Below are positions 17,835 to 27,254 of a stretch of 64,000 nt of DNA, piece by piece. The translations under genes were made by a program, and so were the position numbers. Position 1 is the first letter of the stretch; every line of letters begins with the position of its first letter. The notes below the pieces were generated by a model that was given only the letters and a program-made list of their open reading frames with translations, was not told where the DNA came from and made no database searches. The DNA is taken from assembly GCF_014650175.1 (NCBI RefSeq), contig NZ_BMUL01000001.1, positions 600,013 to 664,012 on the forward strand. The letters run 5' to 3'. This DNA is from Streptomyces termitum (GTDB lineage Bacteria; Actinomycetota; Actinomycetes; Streptomycetales; Streptomycetaceae).

Positions 17835-20325
17835 TCGACGCGTCGGTGATCCGGTCGTCCGCCGCCAGCAGGAACGCCTTCGACAGGATCACCGACAGCA
17901 TCCCCCCGTCCTCCTCGAACGGCAGGAACACCTTCCCCGCCGCCCGCGACCGGTCCACCACCACGCACAGGTACGCGTCCGACGGCTCCCGCAGCACGTT
18001 CCCCGACCCCAGATGGATCCGGTACGCGCCCAGCTCCCCCCGCACCCGCAGGAACCGGTCCGTCAGCTCCACCCGGTCCGCGATCCGGGTCCGGGGCAGC
18101 AGCCGCGCCAGCGCCTCCCGCCGCACCCGCGCCGACTCCGACAGCTCACCGAAGCCCCACTCCCGCCAGTAGTCGCCGAACGCCCGGTCCGCGCCCCGGT
18201 CCCGCCACTCCGGATCCGCCCCGACCGACGCCACCCCCACGAACAGGTCCACGTCCCGCAGCGCCTCCGACAGCACCAGCGGCTCCACCTCCGCCAGCGG
18301 CACCTCCTCCCACGCCCGAGGCCCGGCCGACCCCGCCCGCCGCTCGAACCGCACCTGGTCCGTCGCGCACAGCCGCGCCGCCCCGTCCGCCCCCGGCCCC
18401 GCCGCCTCCCCGGGACCCTCCTCGACCAGCTCCACGAAGAACCGGGCCCGCCACCGCCACCCCTCCGCCGCCGGCCGCTCGCCCGGCACCGGCAGCTCCT
18501 TCACCATCTCCGCCGCGTACCCGTCGGAGAAGTACCCCAGGTGCCGCCCCGCCCAGCCCCGCCCCGTCATCAGCGCCCGCGCCTGCCCGTACCGCAGCAC
18601 GTGCCCGGCGAACCGGTTCGAGTACGACCCCGTCTCCCGCTCCGCCGGCGTCAGCGGGTACACCTCCCGGAACACCTGCCGGAACGGCTGCCGCGCCTCC
18701 CGGTCCAGCAGCGCCGCCCGCCACCGGGCCACGTCCTCGTCCCCGGCCCGCAGCGGATGCCACAGCCGCACCCGGTCGCCCGCCGCCACCGGCCGCGCCG
18801 TGCCGTCCGCGTCCGCCAGCGCCCAGCCCCCGGCCACCCGCTCCGGCAGCCCCGCCGCCCACGTCCCCGCGCCGTCCCCGGCCTCCCACACCAGGGCCCG
18901 CGCCACCGCCCCCGTCACCGGATGGTCCGCGTAGTACCGCAGCCAGTCCGCCGCCGGCCACGTCGTCCCCGCCGCCAGGTGCTCCTCCAGCCGGGACCGC
19001 TCCTCCGACAGCAGCGCCGACACCCCCCGCAGCGCCGCCCGCACCGCCTTCACCTCCTGCGCGCGCCCCTCCCGCAGCGCCTTCGGGGCCGTCTTCACCA
19101 CCCGGCCCTCCGGCCCCCGGAAGGACAGCGCCGCCGCCCCCGGCTCCCGCACCGACAGCTCCGCCGTCCACGCCCCCACGGTGATCTCCCGCACCCCGCG
19201 CCCGTCCAGGCCGAGCACCGGCACCGCCCGCTCCCGCAGCATCGACGCCGTCACCCCCGCCCGCGCCGACACCGCCTCCCGGGCCTTCGCGATGTTCTTC
19301 ACCACCGTCCGGTTGACGACCTTGCGCGGCAGCCTCCCCAGCTCCGCCACGGCCGCCTCCGCCCGCTCCGCCGGGCACTCCCCGAGCGCCGCCACCGCCG
19401 CCGACGCGATCGACTGGCTCCGGCACATCCCCCCGGACCCGCCGAGCCCCGTCCCCGCGTGCAGCGCCACCGACCCCACCAGCGGCACCGCCCACTCCTC
19501 CGGGAGCCCCACCGCCGCCCACACCAGGCCCCGCACCAGCAGCGTGTTGGACTCCCCGGCCAGCGACCGCAGCCCCGTCCCGAAGAGGTTCAGCTCAAAG
19601 ACCCGGTGCGAGGGCTGCGCCGCGATCCCCACGAGCAGCGCCGCCACCACGTCGGGGCCCCGCTCCGCCGCCGCCAGCAGGTGTGCCGCCCGCGTCCGCC
19701 ACGCGCGCGTGGCCCTCGGCCGGTCCATCAGCGCGCAGTGCGCCAGGAACGCGGCGACCCCCGCCCCCGCCAGCAGCTCCCCGTGCGCCGCCCGCATCGC
19801 CGGGCCGTACTCGTCCAGACCGTCCAGCACGTGCCGGGGCAGCTCCCCGTCCGCCACCGGCTCCGCCCGCCGCAGCAGTACGTCGATCCGGTCCCGCAGC
19901 TCCTCGTACCGGCCCCCCACGGACCACCGGTAGTCCACCGCGACCTTCCGCAGCGCCCGCAGCCGCGCCCGGTCGTACCCCGCCACCCGTTCAGCCGCCG
20001 CGACCACGACCGGCACCACCAGGGAGAAGCCCTCCCGCAGCCCGTACGAGTCGTACTCCGCCCCCGGGCCGATCGTCCGGGCCAGCAGCAGATCGGACTC
20101 CTCCCGCGTCCAGTCCGGCTCCCGCGCCTCCACGAACGCCAGCCCCCGCGCCGCCGCGAGGCGCCGCTCCTTGTCCGCCGCGCGCCGGTGCAGCGTCAGC
20201 GCGGCCGACCGCAGCCCCGCCCCGTCCAGCGTCTCCAGGAACCGCACCAGGGCCCCCTCGTCGCCGCCCAGCTCCCGGCCCCACGCGTCGTCCAGCCCGC
20301 TCACCGGGCCCGTGATCCCCACCAT
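17806..20325 (-). CDS. DUF4132-family protein A
   Basis: 839 residues from ATG 20325; the frame is open upstream but that part is Gly/Arg low complexity. An alpha-helical repeat-like N-terminal region (residues ~1-420) precedes the conserved C-terminal half: LWHPL (about 520), YPLTPAER, YSNRFAGHVLRYGQA, DQVRFER, LRDVDLFVGVASVG and YRIHLGSGNVL (about 767). It is clearly a paralogue of the protein at 21390-23555. DUF4132 includes E. coli MolR/YehI and in Streptomyces often occurs with MoxR ATPase, VWA and SWIM proteins, none of which is here. Function unknown. It is divergent from the MarR/ubiquitin-like/DUF4132 operon. Confidence 0.75.
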   Translation of the reverse strand: MVGITGPVSGLDDAWGRELGGDEGALVRFLETLDGAGLRSAALTLHRRAADKERRLAAARGLAFVEAREPDWTREESDLLLARTIGPGAEYDSYGLREGFSLVVPVVVAAAERVAGYDRARLRALRKVAVDYRWSVGGRYEELRDRIDVLLRRAEPVADGELPRHVLDGLDEYGPAMRAAHGELLAGAGVAAFLAHCALMDRPRATRAWRTRAAHLLAAAERGPDVVAALLVGIAAQPSHRVFELNLFGTGLRSLAGESNTLLVRGLVWAAVGLPEEWAVPLVGSVALHAGTGLGGSGGMCRSQSIASAAVAALGECPAERAEAAVAELGRLPRKVVNRTVVKNIAKAREAVSARAGVTASMLRERAVPVLGLDGRGVREITVGAWTAELSVREPGAAALSFRGPEGRVVKTAPKALREGRAQEVKAVRAALRGVSALLSEERSRLEEHLAAGTTWPAADWLRYYADHPVTGAVARALVWEAGDGAGTWAAGLPERVAGGWALADADGTARPVAAGDRVRLWHPLRAGDEDVARWRAALLDREARQPFRQVFREVYPLTPAERETGSYSNRFAGHVLRYGQARALMTGRGWAGRHLGYFSDGYAAEMVKELPVPGERPAAEGWRWRARFFVELVEEGPGEAAGPGADGAARLCATDQVRFERRAGSAGPRAWEEVPLAEVEPLVLSEALRDVDLFVGVASVGADPEWRDRGADRAFGDYWREWGFGELSESARVRREALARLLPRTRIADRVELTDRFLRVRGELGAYRIHLGSGNVLREPSDAYLCVVVDRSRAAGKVFLPFEEDGGMLSVILSKAFLLAADDRITDASITAQLRRGR

Positions 20326-20531
20326 GCCGCCCACGGTAGAACCCACCACCGACAACACCCCCGGCCGCCCGCCGACGACGCCCCCGGCCGCCCCGCCGTA
20401 CGCGCCCGGCCGCCCGCCGCGAGGCCCGCCGCCCGCCCGGCCGTACGCGTCCCGGCCACCCCGCCCTACGCGCCCCGCCACGCCCGCCCACCACCCCCGG
20501 AAACCCCGCGTCCCGCACGTACCATCCCCCC

Positions 20532-21083
20532 ATGGACGCCCAGGAACCGACCGGAGCCCTCCCGCCGACCGGACCGCGCGACTGGACCGACGACCACGTG
20601 GCCCGGCTGCTCCCCGCGCTCCCCGGCCTCGACCCCGTCGTCGAGGGCGCCGTCACCCGCATGAAGCGCCTCTCCGTGCACCTGCGCCACGTCCGCGAGC
20701 GCGCCCTCGCCGACTTCGGCCTGGAACGCCACGAGTTCGACACCCTGCACCGGCTCGCCGGACACGGCGGCGCCGCCGCCCCCTCCGTCCTCGCCGCCGA
20801 ACTCGGCCTGCCCCCGGTCTCCGTCACGGCCCGCCTCGACGCCCTGGAGGAGCGCGGCCTCCTCGCCCGCCTCCCCGCCGCCGCCGAGCCCCGCCGCCTC
20901 GACGCCGTCCTCACCGACACCGGCCGCGCCACCTGGCGCGGCACCATGGAGGTCCTCACCCGCGAGGAGGAGCGCCTCCTCGGCGTCCTCACCCCCGCCG
21001 AACGCGCCGTCCTCGACGGCCTCCTGCGCCGCGTCCTGCTCGCCGCCGAGACCCCGCCCCCCACTGTCGGAGGCGGGTCCTAA
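20532..21083 (+). CDS. MarR-family regulator
   Basis: 183 residues from ATG 20532. Winged-helix features of MarR: a dimerisation helix region, then LERHEFDTLHRLAGHGGAA, VLAAELGLPPVSVTARLDAL as recognition helix and LEERGLLARLPAAAEPRRL as wing. It begins 206 bp from the divergent DUF4132 gene A and ends ten bases before the ubiquitin-like gene, so it is placed to control the whole locus. No operator was identified with confidence in the divergent gap. Confidence 0.8.
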   Translation: MDAQEPTGALPPTGPRDWTDDHVARLLPALPGLDPVVEGAVTRMKRLSVHLRHVRERALADFGLERHEFDTLHRLAGHGGAAAPSVLAAELGLPPVSVTARLDALEERGLLARLPAAAEPRRLDAVLTDTGRATWRGTMEVLTREEERLLGVLTPAERAVLDGLLRRVLLAAETPPPTVGGGS

Positions 21084-21093
21084 CCTCGGGCCC

Positions 21094-21390
21094 ATGGGAA
21101 CAGTCACCTTCGTCGACGAGACGACCATGGGCGCCCGGACCGCCTCCGTGCCCCTCACCGTCCCCGAGGAGCGCCTGCCGCTGCGCGAGCTGATCGCCCG
21201 CCGGGTCGCCCTGGAGACCGGCCCCGAGGGCTACGAGGACGCCCTCGCCCAGGCCCTCGCCGCCTTCGCGCGAAACGGCTTCCTGGTCCTCGTCGGCGAC
21301 CGCCAGATAGAGGACCCGGACGAGACGGTGACGGTCGGCCCGGCCACCGAGGTCGTCTTCCTCAAGCTCGTTCCCCTGGTGGGTGGCTGA
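21094..21390 (+). CDS. Ubiquitin-like (beta-grasp) small protein ending in Gly-Gly
   Basis: 98 residues from ATG 21094. Predicted order: strand TVTFVDET, strand ASVPLTVPEER, helix LPLRELIARRVAL, an inserted helix EDALAQALAAFARN, strand FLVLVGDRQI, the turn EDPDETVTVGPATE and strand VVFLKLVPLVGG. The C-terminal half and the terminal GG are laid out as in MoaD, ThiS and bacterial ubiquitin-like proteins. The stop overlaps the start of the next gene as TGATG, so the two proteins are probably made in a fixed ratio. No E1-like adenylyltransferase or JAB peptidase is encoded nearby. A tag, sulfur carrier or structural partner for DUF4132 are the options. Confidence 0.6.
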   Translation: MGTVTFVDETTMGARTASVPLTVPEERLPLRELIARRVALETGPEGYEDALAQALAAFARNGFLVLVGDRQIEDPDETVTVGPATEVVFLKLVPLVGG

Positions 21391-23555
21391 TGGGGCGGCG
21401 GGCGGACGAGAAGCGCCGCGCCCGCATGGCGGAACTGGGCGGCGAGGCCACCCATTTCAACACCTACGAGATGGTCCGCCTGGCCCGTGACGAGCGCGCC
21501 GCCGGCGGCACCGTCCCCGGCCCCTTCCTCGCCACCATGCGCCGCACCGTCCGCCTCGGCTACTTCACCGACCAGGCCCTCGCCAAGCTCCTGCGCGAGG
21601 TCACCGAACCCGTCCTCAACCCGGGCGAGCCCTGGGCCGACGCGGCCATGGCCGACGCGGCCATGGCCGACGCCCCGCCCGGCCTCCTGGCCCACCTGCT
21701 CACCGCCACCGGCAGCCGCCCCACCGCCGCCTGGAGCAGGGCGGCGCTCGCCCTGTGCGGGCCGGAGCCGGCGGCGGTACGGGACGCGGCGGTCCGCTGG
21801 CTCGCCCTCGCCGGCCGGCCCCGCACCCTCCCGCTGCGCGCCCGTCCGGGCGAGTCCGCCGGCGACCGCGGCTACGACGTGCACAACGCCGACGCGCTCA
21901 AGGGACTCGCCTGGCTGCTCTCCGTCCTGCCGCCCGACCCCGCCTCCGTACGGGCCCTCGGTGCCCTCGTGGAGACGTCCCTGCGCCGGGTCCCCGGCCT
22001 CGGACCGCACAGCCCCAAGGTGGCCAACGCGGCCGTCCTCGCCCTCGCCCGCACCGACCACGGGGCCGCCCTCGGCGAACTCGCCCGGCTCGCCGCCAGG
22101 GTGACCTACAAGGGCACCCTCAAGCAGATCACCGCCGCCCTCGACGCGCAGGCCGCCGAGCGGGGCGTCGGCCGCGCGGAGATCGAGGAGATGGCCGTCC
22201 CCGCCCACGGGCTGACCGGGACCGGCCGCCGCGAGATCAGCCTCGGCGGCGCCCGGGGCCTCCTGGAGGTCCACGGCACCCGCACCCGGCTCGTCTGGAC
22301 CAACGCCAAGGGCCGGCAGGTCGCCACCGTCCCCGCCGAGGTCCGCCGCGACCACGCCGACGCCCTCAAGGAGATCAAGGCGTCCGCCAGGGACGTGGAG
22401 AAGGCGCTCAGCGCCCACGGCGACCGCCTGGACCGGCAGTTCCTCGCCGACCGCACCTGGACCCACGCCGACTGGCGCGCCCGGCTGCTCGACCACCCGC
22501 TGCTCGGTACCCTCGCCGGGCGCCTGTTCTGGCTGCTGGAGGGGGAGACCCCGATGCTCGGCGGGACCACCCTCGACGGCGACCCGGTGTGCGCCCGGCC
22601 GGACGCGGCCGTCACCCTGTGGCATCCGCTCGGCCGCCCCGCCGAGGAGGTCGCCGCCTGCCGCGCGCTGCTTGAACGGCGCGGCGTCACCCAGCCGTTC
22701 AAGCAGGCCCACCGCGAGACGTACCCGCTCACCGACGCCGAGCGCACCACCCGCGTCTACTCGAACCGCTTCGCCGGCCACATCCTGCGGCAGTACCAGC
22801 TCAACGCGCTGGCCGCGCAGCGCGGCTGGACGGCGAAGCTGCGGCTCGGCGTCGACGACTCCTGCCCGCCGCTCCACCGCGAGCTGGCCCCGTGGGGGCT
22901 GCGCGCCGAGTTCTGGGTGGAGAGCTCCGGCGGCGACCAGGACGGCGACCTCACCGGCTCGGGCGGCTACACCCACGTCACCACCGACCAGGTCCGCTTC
23001 CACCGGATCGGCGACCCGCACAACTGGAACCACGCCTGCGGCGGCGCCTACACCACCCGCTCCGCGCCGGTCCCGCTGGAGGAGGTCCCCGAGCGGGTGC
23101 TCTCCGAGGTGCTGCGGGACGTGGACCTCTTCGTCGGCGTCACCAGCGTCGGCAACGACCCGACCTGGCAGGACGGCGGCCCCGGCGGCCGGCACCGCGA
23201 CTACTGGCGGGCGTACGGCTTCGGCGAGCTGTCGCGCACCGCCGAGACCCGCCGCGACCTGCTCGCCCGGCTCGTCCCCCGGCTGGCGATCGGCGACCGC
23301 TGCGCGATCGACGGCCGCTTCCTGCGGGTGCGCGGCGACCTCCACACGTACCGCATCCACCTGGGCTCGGGGAACGTGCTGATCGAGCCGTACGACCGCT
23401 ACCTGTGCGTCGTCCCGCGGCGGTCGGCGGCGGTCCACCCGGCCGGACTGCCCTACGAGGGCGACGGCATGCTCGCCGTCGTCCTCAGCAAGGCGGCGCT
23501 GCTCGCCGGGGACGCCGCCATCACCGACCCCACCATCACCAGCCAGCTCCACTGA
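21390..23555 (+). CDS. DUF4132-family protein B, coupled to the ubiquitin-like gene
   Basis: 721 residues from ATG 21390, which shares its A with the preceding TGA. It matches protein A over the C-terminal half: LWHPL (about 409), YPLTDAER, YSNRFAGHILRQYQ, DQVRFHR, LRDVDLFVGVTSVG, DYWRAYGFGELS and YRIHLGSGNVL (about 653), ending ITSQLH beside ITAQLRRGR in A. It lacks roughly 120 residues of A's N-terminal half. No obvious enzymatic motif or conserved Cys is shared by both copies. Contains a short in-frame tandem repeat at 21636. Function unknown. Confidence 0.75.
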   Translation: MGRRADEKRRARMAELGGEATHFNTYEMVRLARDERAAGGTVPGPFLATMRRTVRLGYFTDQALAKLLREVTEPVLNPGEPWADAAMADAAMADAPPGLLAHLLTATGSRPTAAWSRAALALCGPEPAAVRDAAVRWLALAGRPRTLPLRARPGESAGDRGYDVHNADALKGLAWLLSVLPPDPASVRALGALVETSLRRVPGLGPHSPKVANAAVLALARTDHGAALGELARLAARVTYKGTLKQITAALDAQAAERGVGRAEIEEMAVPAHGLTGTGRREISLGGARGLLEVHGTRTRLVWTNAKGRQVATVPAEVRRDHADALKEIKASARDVEKALSAHGDRLDRQFLADRTWTHADWRARLLDHPLLGTLAGRLFWLLEGETPMLGGTTLDGDPVCARPDAAVTLWHPLGRPAEEVAACRALLERRGVTQPFKQAHRETYPLTDAERTTRVYSNRFAGHILRQYQLNALAAQRGWTAKLRLGVDDSCPPLHRELAPWGLRAEFWVESSGGDQDGDLTGSGGYTHVTTDQVRFHRIGDPHNWNHACGGAYTTRSAPVPLEEVPERVLSEVLRDVDLFVGVTSVGNDPTWQDGGPGGRHRDYWRAYGFGELSRTAETRRDLLARLVPRLAIGDRCAIDGRFLRVRGDLHTYRIHLGSGNVLIEPYDRYLCVVPRRSAAVHPAGLPYEGDGMLAVVLSKAALLAGDAAITDPTITSQLH
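21636..21673 (+). repeat. 15-bp in-frame tandem repeat
   Basis: The unit GCCGACGCGGCCATG occurs twice and a third time in part, giving ADAAMADAAMADA in DUF4132 protein B. Confidence 0.8.
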
Positions 23556-23591
23556 CCCGCCCGGCACTGGCATGGGCGTGGGCGGTGACGG

Positions 23592-23631
23592 CGGAAGGCC
23601 CCGCCTTCCGAGGGGGAGACGGGGCCTTCCG
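23592..23631. terminator. Bidirectional terminator between DUF4132 B and sdhB
   Basis: CGGAAGGCCCCG (23592-23603) and its exact complement (23620-23631) form a 12-bp stem between convergent genes. Confidence 0.8.
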
Positions 23632-23657
23632 GGGCACTTCCGGGGTACCGCGGGGGA

Positions 23658-24416
23658 TCAGTAGCGACGCGTGATCAGCGCGCGCTTGACCTCCTGGATC
23701 GCCTTGGTGATCTCGATGCCACGGGGGCAGGCGTCCGTGCAGTTGAACGTGGTGCGGCAGCGCCACACGCCGTCCTTGTCGTTCAGGATCTCCAGGCGCT
23801 GCTCGCCGCCCTCGTCGCGCGAGTCGAAGATGAAGCGGTGCGCGTTGACGATCGCGGCCGGACCGAAGTACTGGCCGTCGTTCCAGAAGACCGGGCAGGA
23901 CGACGTGCACGCGGCGCACAGGATGCACTTGGTGGTGTCGTCGTAGCGCTCGCGGTCCTCGGGGGACTGCTTGCGCTCGCGGGTCGGCTCGTTCCCCTTG
24001 GTGATGAGGAAGGGCATGACGTCGCGGTACGCCTGGAAGAAGGGCTCCATGTCGACCACGAGGTCCTTCAGCACCGTCAGGCCCTTGATGGGCTCGATGG
24101 TGATCGGCTTCTCGGGGTTCAGGTCCTTGATCAGGGTCTTGCAGGCGAGCCGGTTCTTGCCGTTGATGCGCATGGCGTCCGAGCCGCAGATGCCGTGCGC
24201 GCAGGAGCGGCGGAAGGTGAGCGTGCCGTCCATGTCCCACTTGATCTTGTGGAGACCGTCGAGCACGCGCTCCTTCGGGTCGATCTCGACCGCGAAGTCC
24301 TCCCAGACCACCGCGTCCGAGATCTCGGGGTTGAAGCGGCGGATCCGGAAGGTGACCGTGATGTACGGCGAGGCGGCGGATTCCTTCTCCACCTTGTCCA
24401 GAACGGGGGTAGCCAT
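23658..24416 (-). CDS. sdhB: Succinate dehydrogenase iron-sulfur subunit
   Basis: 252 residues. Cluster ligands: SCAHGICGSDAM with a later LACKT for [2Fe-2S], and CILCAACTSSCP plus CRTTFNCTDACPRGI for the [4Fe-4S] and [3Fe-4S] clusters. It passes electrons from the flavin of SdhA to quinone at the membrane anchor. The start codon overlaps the sdhA stop by one base (TGATG). It is the last gene of the sdhCDAB operon. Confidence 0.95.
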   Translation of the reverse strand: MATPVLDKVEKESAASPYITVTFRIRRFNPEISDAVVWEDFAVEIDPKERVLDGLHKIKWDMDGTLTFRRSCAHGICGSDAMRINGKNRLACKTLIKDLNPEKPITIEPIKGLTVLKDLVVDMEPFFQAYRDVMPFLITKGNEPTRERKQSPEDRERYDDTTKCILCAACTSSCPVFWNDGQYFGPAAIVNAHRFIFDSRDEGGEQRLEILNDKDGVWRCRTTFNCTDACPRGIEITKAIQEVKRALITRRY

Positions 24417-26170
24417 CAGTACTTACGCTCCATCGGCTGGTAGCGGGTCGTCACGACCGGCTTGTAGTCGAGACGCACGGTCTCGGAGCCGTCCTCGCCG
24501 ACCTCGCGGTACGCCATCGTGTGGCGCATGAAGTTGACGTCGTCGCGGGTGGGGTAGTCCTCGCGGTAGTGACCGCCGCGGGACTCCTTGCGCGCCAGGG
24601 CCGACACGGCCATGACCTCGGCCAGTTCGAGCAGGTTGCCCAGCTCGATGGCCTCCAGGAGGTCGGTGTTGAAGCGCTTGCCCTTGTCCTGGATGGACAC
24701 GTTCTTGTAGCGCTCGCGCAGCTCGGCGACCTTGTCGACGGCCGTCTTGATGGTCTGCTCCGTGCGGAACACCATCACGTTGGCGTCCATCGTCTCCTGG
24801 AGCTCGCGGCGCAGGTCGGCGACCCGCTCGGTGCCCGTGGAGTTGCGCAGGTTCTCGATCTGCGCGACGACGAACGCCTCGGGGTCCTCCGGCAGCTCGA
24901 CGTAGTCGTGCGCGTGGGAGTACTCGGCGGCGGCGATGCCGGCGCGGCGCCCGAAGACGTTGATGTCGAGGAGCGAGTTGGTGCCGAGGCGGTTGGCGCC
25001 GTGCACCGACACGCAGGCGACCTCGCCGGCCGCGTACAGGCCCGGGACGACGGTGGTGTTGTCCGAGAGGACCTCACCCTCGACGTTGGTCGGGATGCCG
25101 CCCATGGCGTAGTGCGCGGTGGGCTGGATCGGGATCGGGTCCGTGTACGGCTCGATGCCGAGGTACGTACGGGCGAACTCGGTGATGTCCGGGAGCTTGG
25201 CGTCGAGCTGCTCCGGCGGGAGGTGCGTCAGGTCCAGGTAGACGTGGTCGCCCTCGGGACCGCAGCCGCGGCCCTCGCGGATCTCCGTGTAGATGGAGCG
25301 GGAGACGACGTCGCGGGAGGCGAGGTCCTTCATGACGGGCGCGTACTTCTCCATGAAGCGCTCGCCGTCCTTGTTGCGGAGGATGCCGCCCTCACCGCGG
25401 GCGCCCTCCGTCAGCAGGATGCCCATGCGCCAGATGCCCGTCGGGTGGAACTGGAAGAACTCCATGTCCTCCAGGGGCAGGCCGCGGCGGTAGCAGGCGG
25501 CCTGGCCGTCACCGGTCAGGGTGTGGGCGTTGGAGGTCACCTTGAAGAACTTGCCGGTGCCGCCGGAGGCGTAGACGACGGCCTTCGCCTGGAAGACGTG
25601 GATCTCGCCGGTGGCCAGCTCGTACGCGACGACGCCGGCGGACTTCTTGACGCCGTCGACCTCGACGATGAGCTGGTCCAGGACGTAGAACTCGTTGAAG
25701 AACTCCACGCCCTCCTTGATGCAGTTCTGGTAGAGCGTCTGGAGGATCATGTGGCCGGTGCGGTCGCCCGAGTAGCAGGCGCGGCGGACCGGGGCCTCGC
25801 CGTGGTTGCGGGAGTGCCCGCCGAACCGGCGCTGGTCGATGTCGCCGTTGGGCGTGCGGCCGAAGGGCAGGCCCATCTTCTCCAGGTCGAGGACGGCGTC
25901 GATGGCCTCCTTCGCCAGGATCTCGGCGGCGTCCTGGTCGACCAGGTAGTCACCGCCCTTGATCGTGTCGAAGGTGTGCCACTCCCAGTTGTCCTCCTCC
26001 ACGTTGGCCAGCGCGGCGGCCATGCCGCCCTGCGCGGCGCCCGTGTGGGAGCGGGTGGGGTAGAGCTTGGTCAGCACGGCGGTGCGGCTGCGCTTGGTCG
26101 ACTCGATGGCCGCGCGCATGCCGGCGCCACCGGCGCCGACGATGACGGTGTCGTACTTGTGGAACTTCAT
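24416..26170 (-). CDS. sdhA: Succinate dehydrogenase flavoprotein subunit
   Basis: 584 residues, normal length. FAD-binding GAGGAGMRAA near residue 12, the flavin-linking SHTGAAQGG, the active-site region HPTGIWRMGIL and RGCGPEGDHVYLDLTHL, and HGANRLGTNSLLD. Oxidises succinate to fumarate on the cytoplasmic side of the membrane in the TCA cycle. Lies 24 bases after sdhD in the operon and is translationally coupled to sdhB. Confidence 0.95.
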   Translation of the reverse strand: MKFHKYDTVIVGAGGAGMRAAIESTKRSRTAVLTKLYPTRSHTGAAQGGMAAALANVEEDNWEWHTFDTIKGGDYLVDQDAAEILAKEAIDAVLDLEKMGLPFGRTPNGDIDQRRFGGHSRNHGEAPVRRACYSGDRTGHMILQTLYQNCIKEGVEFFNEFYVLDQLIVEVDGVKKSAGVVAYELATGEIHVFQAKAVVYASGGTGKFFKVTSNAHTLTGDGQAACYRRGLPLEDMEFFQFHPTGIWRMGILLTEGARGEGGILRNKDGERFMEKYAPVMKDLASRDVVSRSIYTEIREGRGCGPEGDHVYLDLTHLPPEQLDAKLPDITEFARTYLGIEPYTDPIPIQPTAHYAMGGIPTNVEGEVLSDNTTVVPGLYAAGEVACVSVHGANRLGTNSLLDINVFGRRAGIAAAEYSHAHDYVELPEDPEAFVVAQIENLRNSTGTERVADLRRELQETMDANVMVFRTEQTIKTAVDKVAELRERYKNVSIQDKGKRFNTDLLEAIELGNLLELAEVMAVSALARKESRGGHYREDYPTRDDVNFMRHTMAYREVGEDGSETVRLDYKPVVTTRYQPMERKY

Positions 26171-26194
26171 GACGTGGTTACCTCAGCCCCGTGC

Positions 26195-26668
26195 CTAGCG
26201 GATGTTCGGGTCGAAGGTGAAGATCACCAGCGTGCCCAGAAGGATGGTGAACACCGTGGCGGTGTACAGCAGGCCCTTGAGCCACAGGCGCGTGTTGGCC
26301 CGCTCCGCGTAGTCGTTGATGACGGTACGGAGGCCGTTGGCGCCGTGCAGCATGGCCAGCCACAGCATCAGCAGGTCCCAGACCTGCCAGAACGGGGACG
26401 CCCAGCGGCCGGCCACGAAGGCGAAGCCGATCTTGGAGACGCCGCCGTCCAGGAAGAGCTGGATCAGCAGGTGGCCGAGGACCAGGACGACGAGGACGAC
26501 GCCGGAGAGGCGCATGAAGAGCCACGCGGCCATCTCGAAGTTGCCGCGCGTCGACTTCGGCGTCCGGCCCGTGCGCTTGCGCGGGGGCTCGATGTAGGGG
26601 GCGGGGTTGTCCACGTCGTAGGCGGCGCCTTCGACGGGCCCGATCGCGGAGGTGGTGTCAGAGGACAT
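26195..26668 (-). CDS. sdhD: Succinate dehydrogenase membrane anchor subunit
   Basis: 157 residues: about 45 soluble N-terminal residues, then three membrane helices (WLFMRLSGVVLVVLVLGHLL; LMLWLAMLHGANGLRTVI; LYTATVFTILLGTLVIF). HGANGLR carries the haem/quinone-proximal His of type SdhD. Eight bases separate it from sdhC. Confidence 0.88.
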   Translation of the reverse strand: MSSDTTSAIGPVEGAAYDVDNPAPYIEPPRKRTGRTPKSTRGNFEMAAWLFMRLSGVVLVVLVLGHLLIQLFLDGGVSKIGFAFVAGRWASPFWQVWDLLMLWLAMLHGANGLRTVINDYAERANTRLWLKGLLYTATVFTILLGTLVIFTFDPNIR

Positions 26669-26676
26669 GTCTGGCG

Positions 26677-27057
26677 TCAGCTCCCGAACAGTTCACGTGC
26701 GGCGTGGCCGAGGACGGGGTACAGCGAGCCCGCCATCAGCACGACCCAGATGCCCACGACGGTCCAGAGCATCTGCTTCTGGTAGCGCGGGCCCTTGGAC
26801 CAGAAGTCCACGGCGATGACCCGCAGGCCGTTCAGCGCGTGGAAGAGGATGGCGGCGACCAGGCCGTACTCCAGAAGAGCGACGATCGGCGTCTTGTAGG
26901 TCGCGACGACCTCGTCGTACGCCTCGGGGGAGACGCGGACGAGAGCGGTGTCCAGCACGTGTACGAACAGGAAGAAGAAGATGAGGACGCCGGTGACTCG
27001 GTGAGCCACCCAGGACCACATTCCTTCCCGGCCGCGGTACAGCGTTCCAGCCGGCAC
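26677..27057 (-). CDS. sdhC: Succinate dehydrogenase cytochrome b556 subunit
   Basis: 126 residues from GTG 27057, chosen because GGAGG stands eight bases upstream; the longer frame to 27132 lacks a site. Opens PAGTLYRGREGMWSWVAHRVTGV, the SdhC quinone-site signature (Ser/Arg), followed by three membrane helices and FHALNGLRVI with the haem-ligating His. First gene of sdhCDAB. Confidence 0.9.
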   Translation of the reverse strand: MPAGTLYRGREGMWSWVAHRVTGVLIFFFLFVHVLDTALVRVSPEAYDEVVATYKTPIVALLEYGLVAAILFHALNGLRVIAVDFWSKGPRYQKQMLWTVVGIWVVLMAGSLYPVLGHAARELFGS

Positions 27058-27242
27058 GGAAAAACCCTCCGGGAGCGGGGATCGGGGCCGGCCGGCTTCT
27101 CTGTCGGTCTGGCCCGGCCGGGTACGGTCCACCGGCCCCGGTCATCGTAGCGACGACTCGCGGGTTCGCTCGCGCGGGGTCCATAGGTGTGATCAAACAG
27201 GCACGGACGGCCTATCATCCGAGGCCCGATCGGGACTTTTCG

Positions 27243-27254
27243 GGTGATATCACC
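27243..27254. promoter_or_regulatory. 12-bp palindrome at the uraD 3' end, upstream of sdhC
   Basis: GGTGATATCACC is a perfect palindrome about 190 bp before the sdhC start and overlapping the uraD stop. It may be an operator for sdh or chance; no protein is assigned. Confidence 0.25.
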
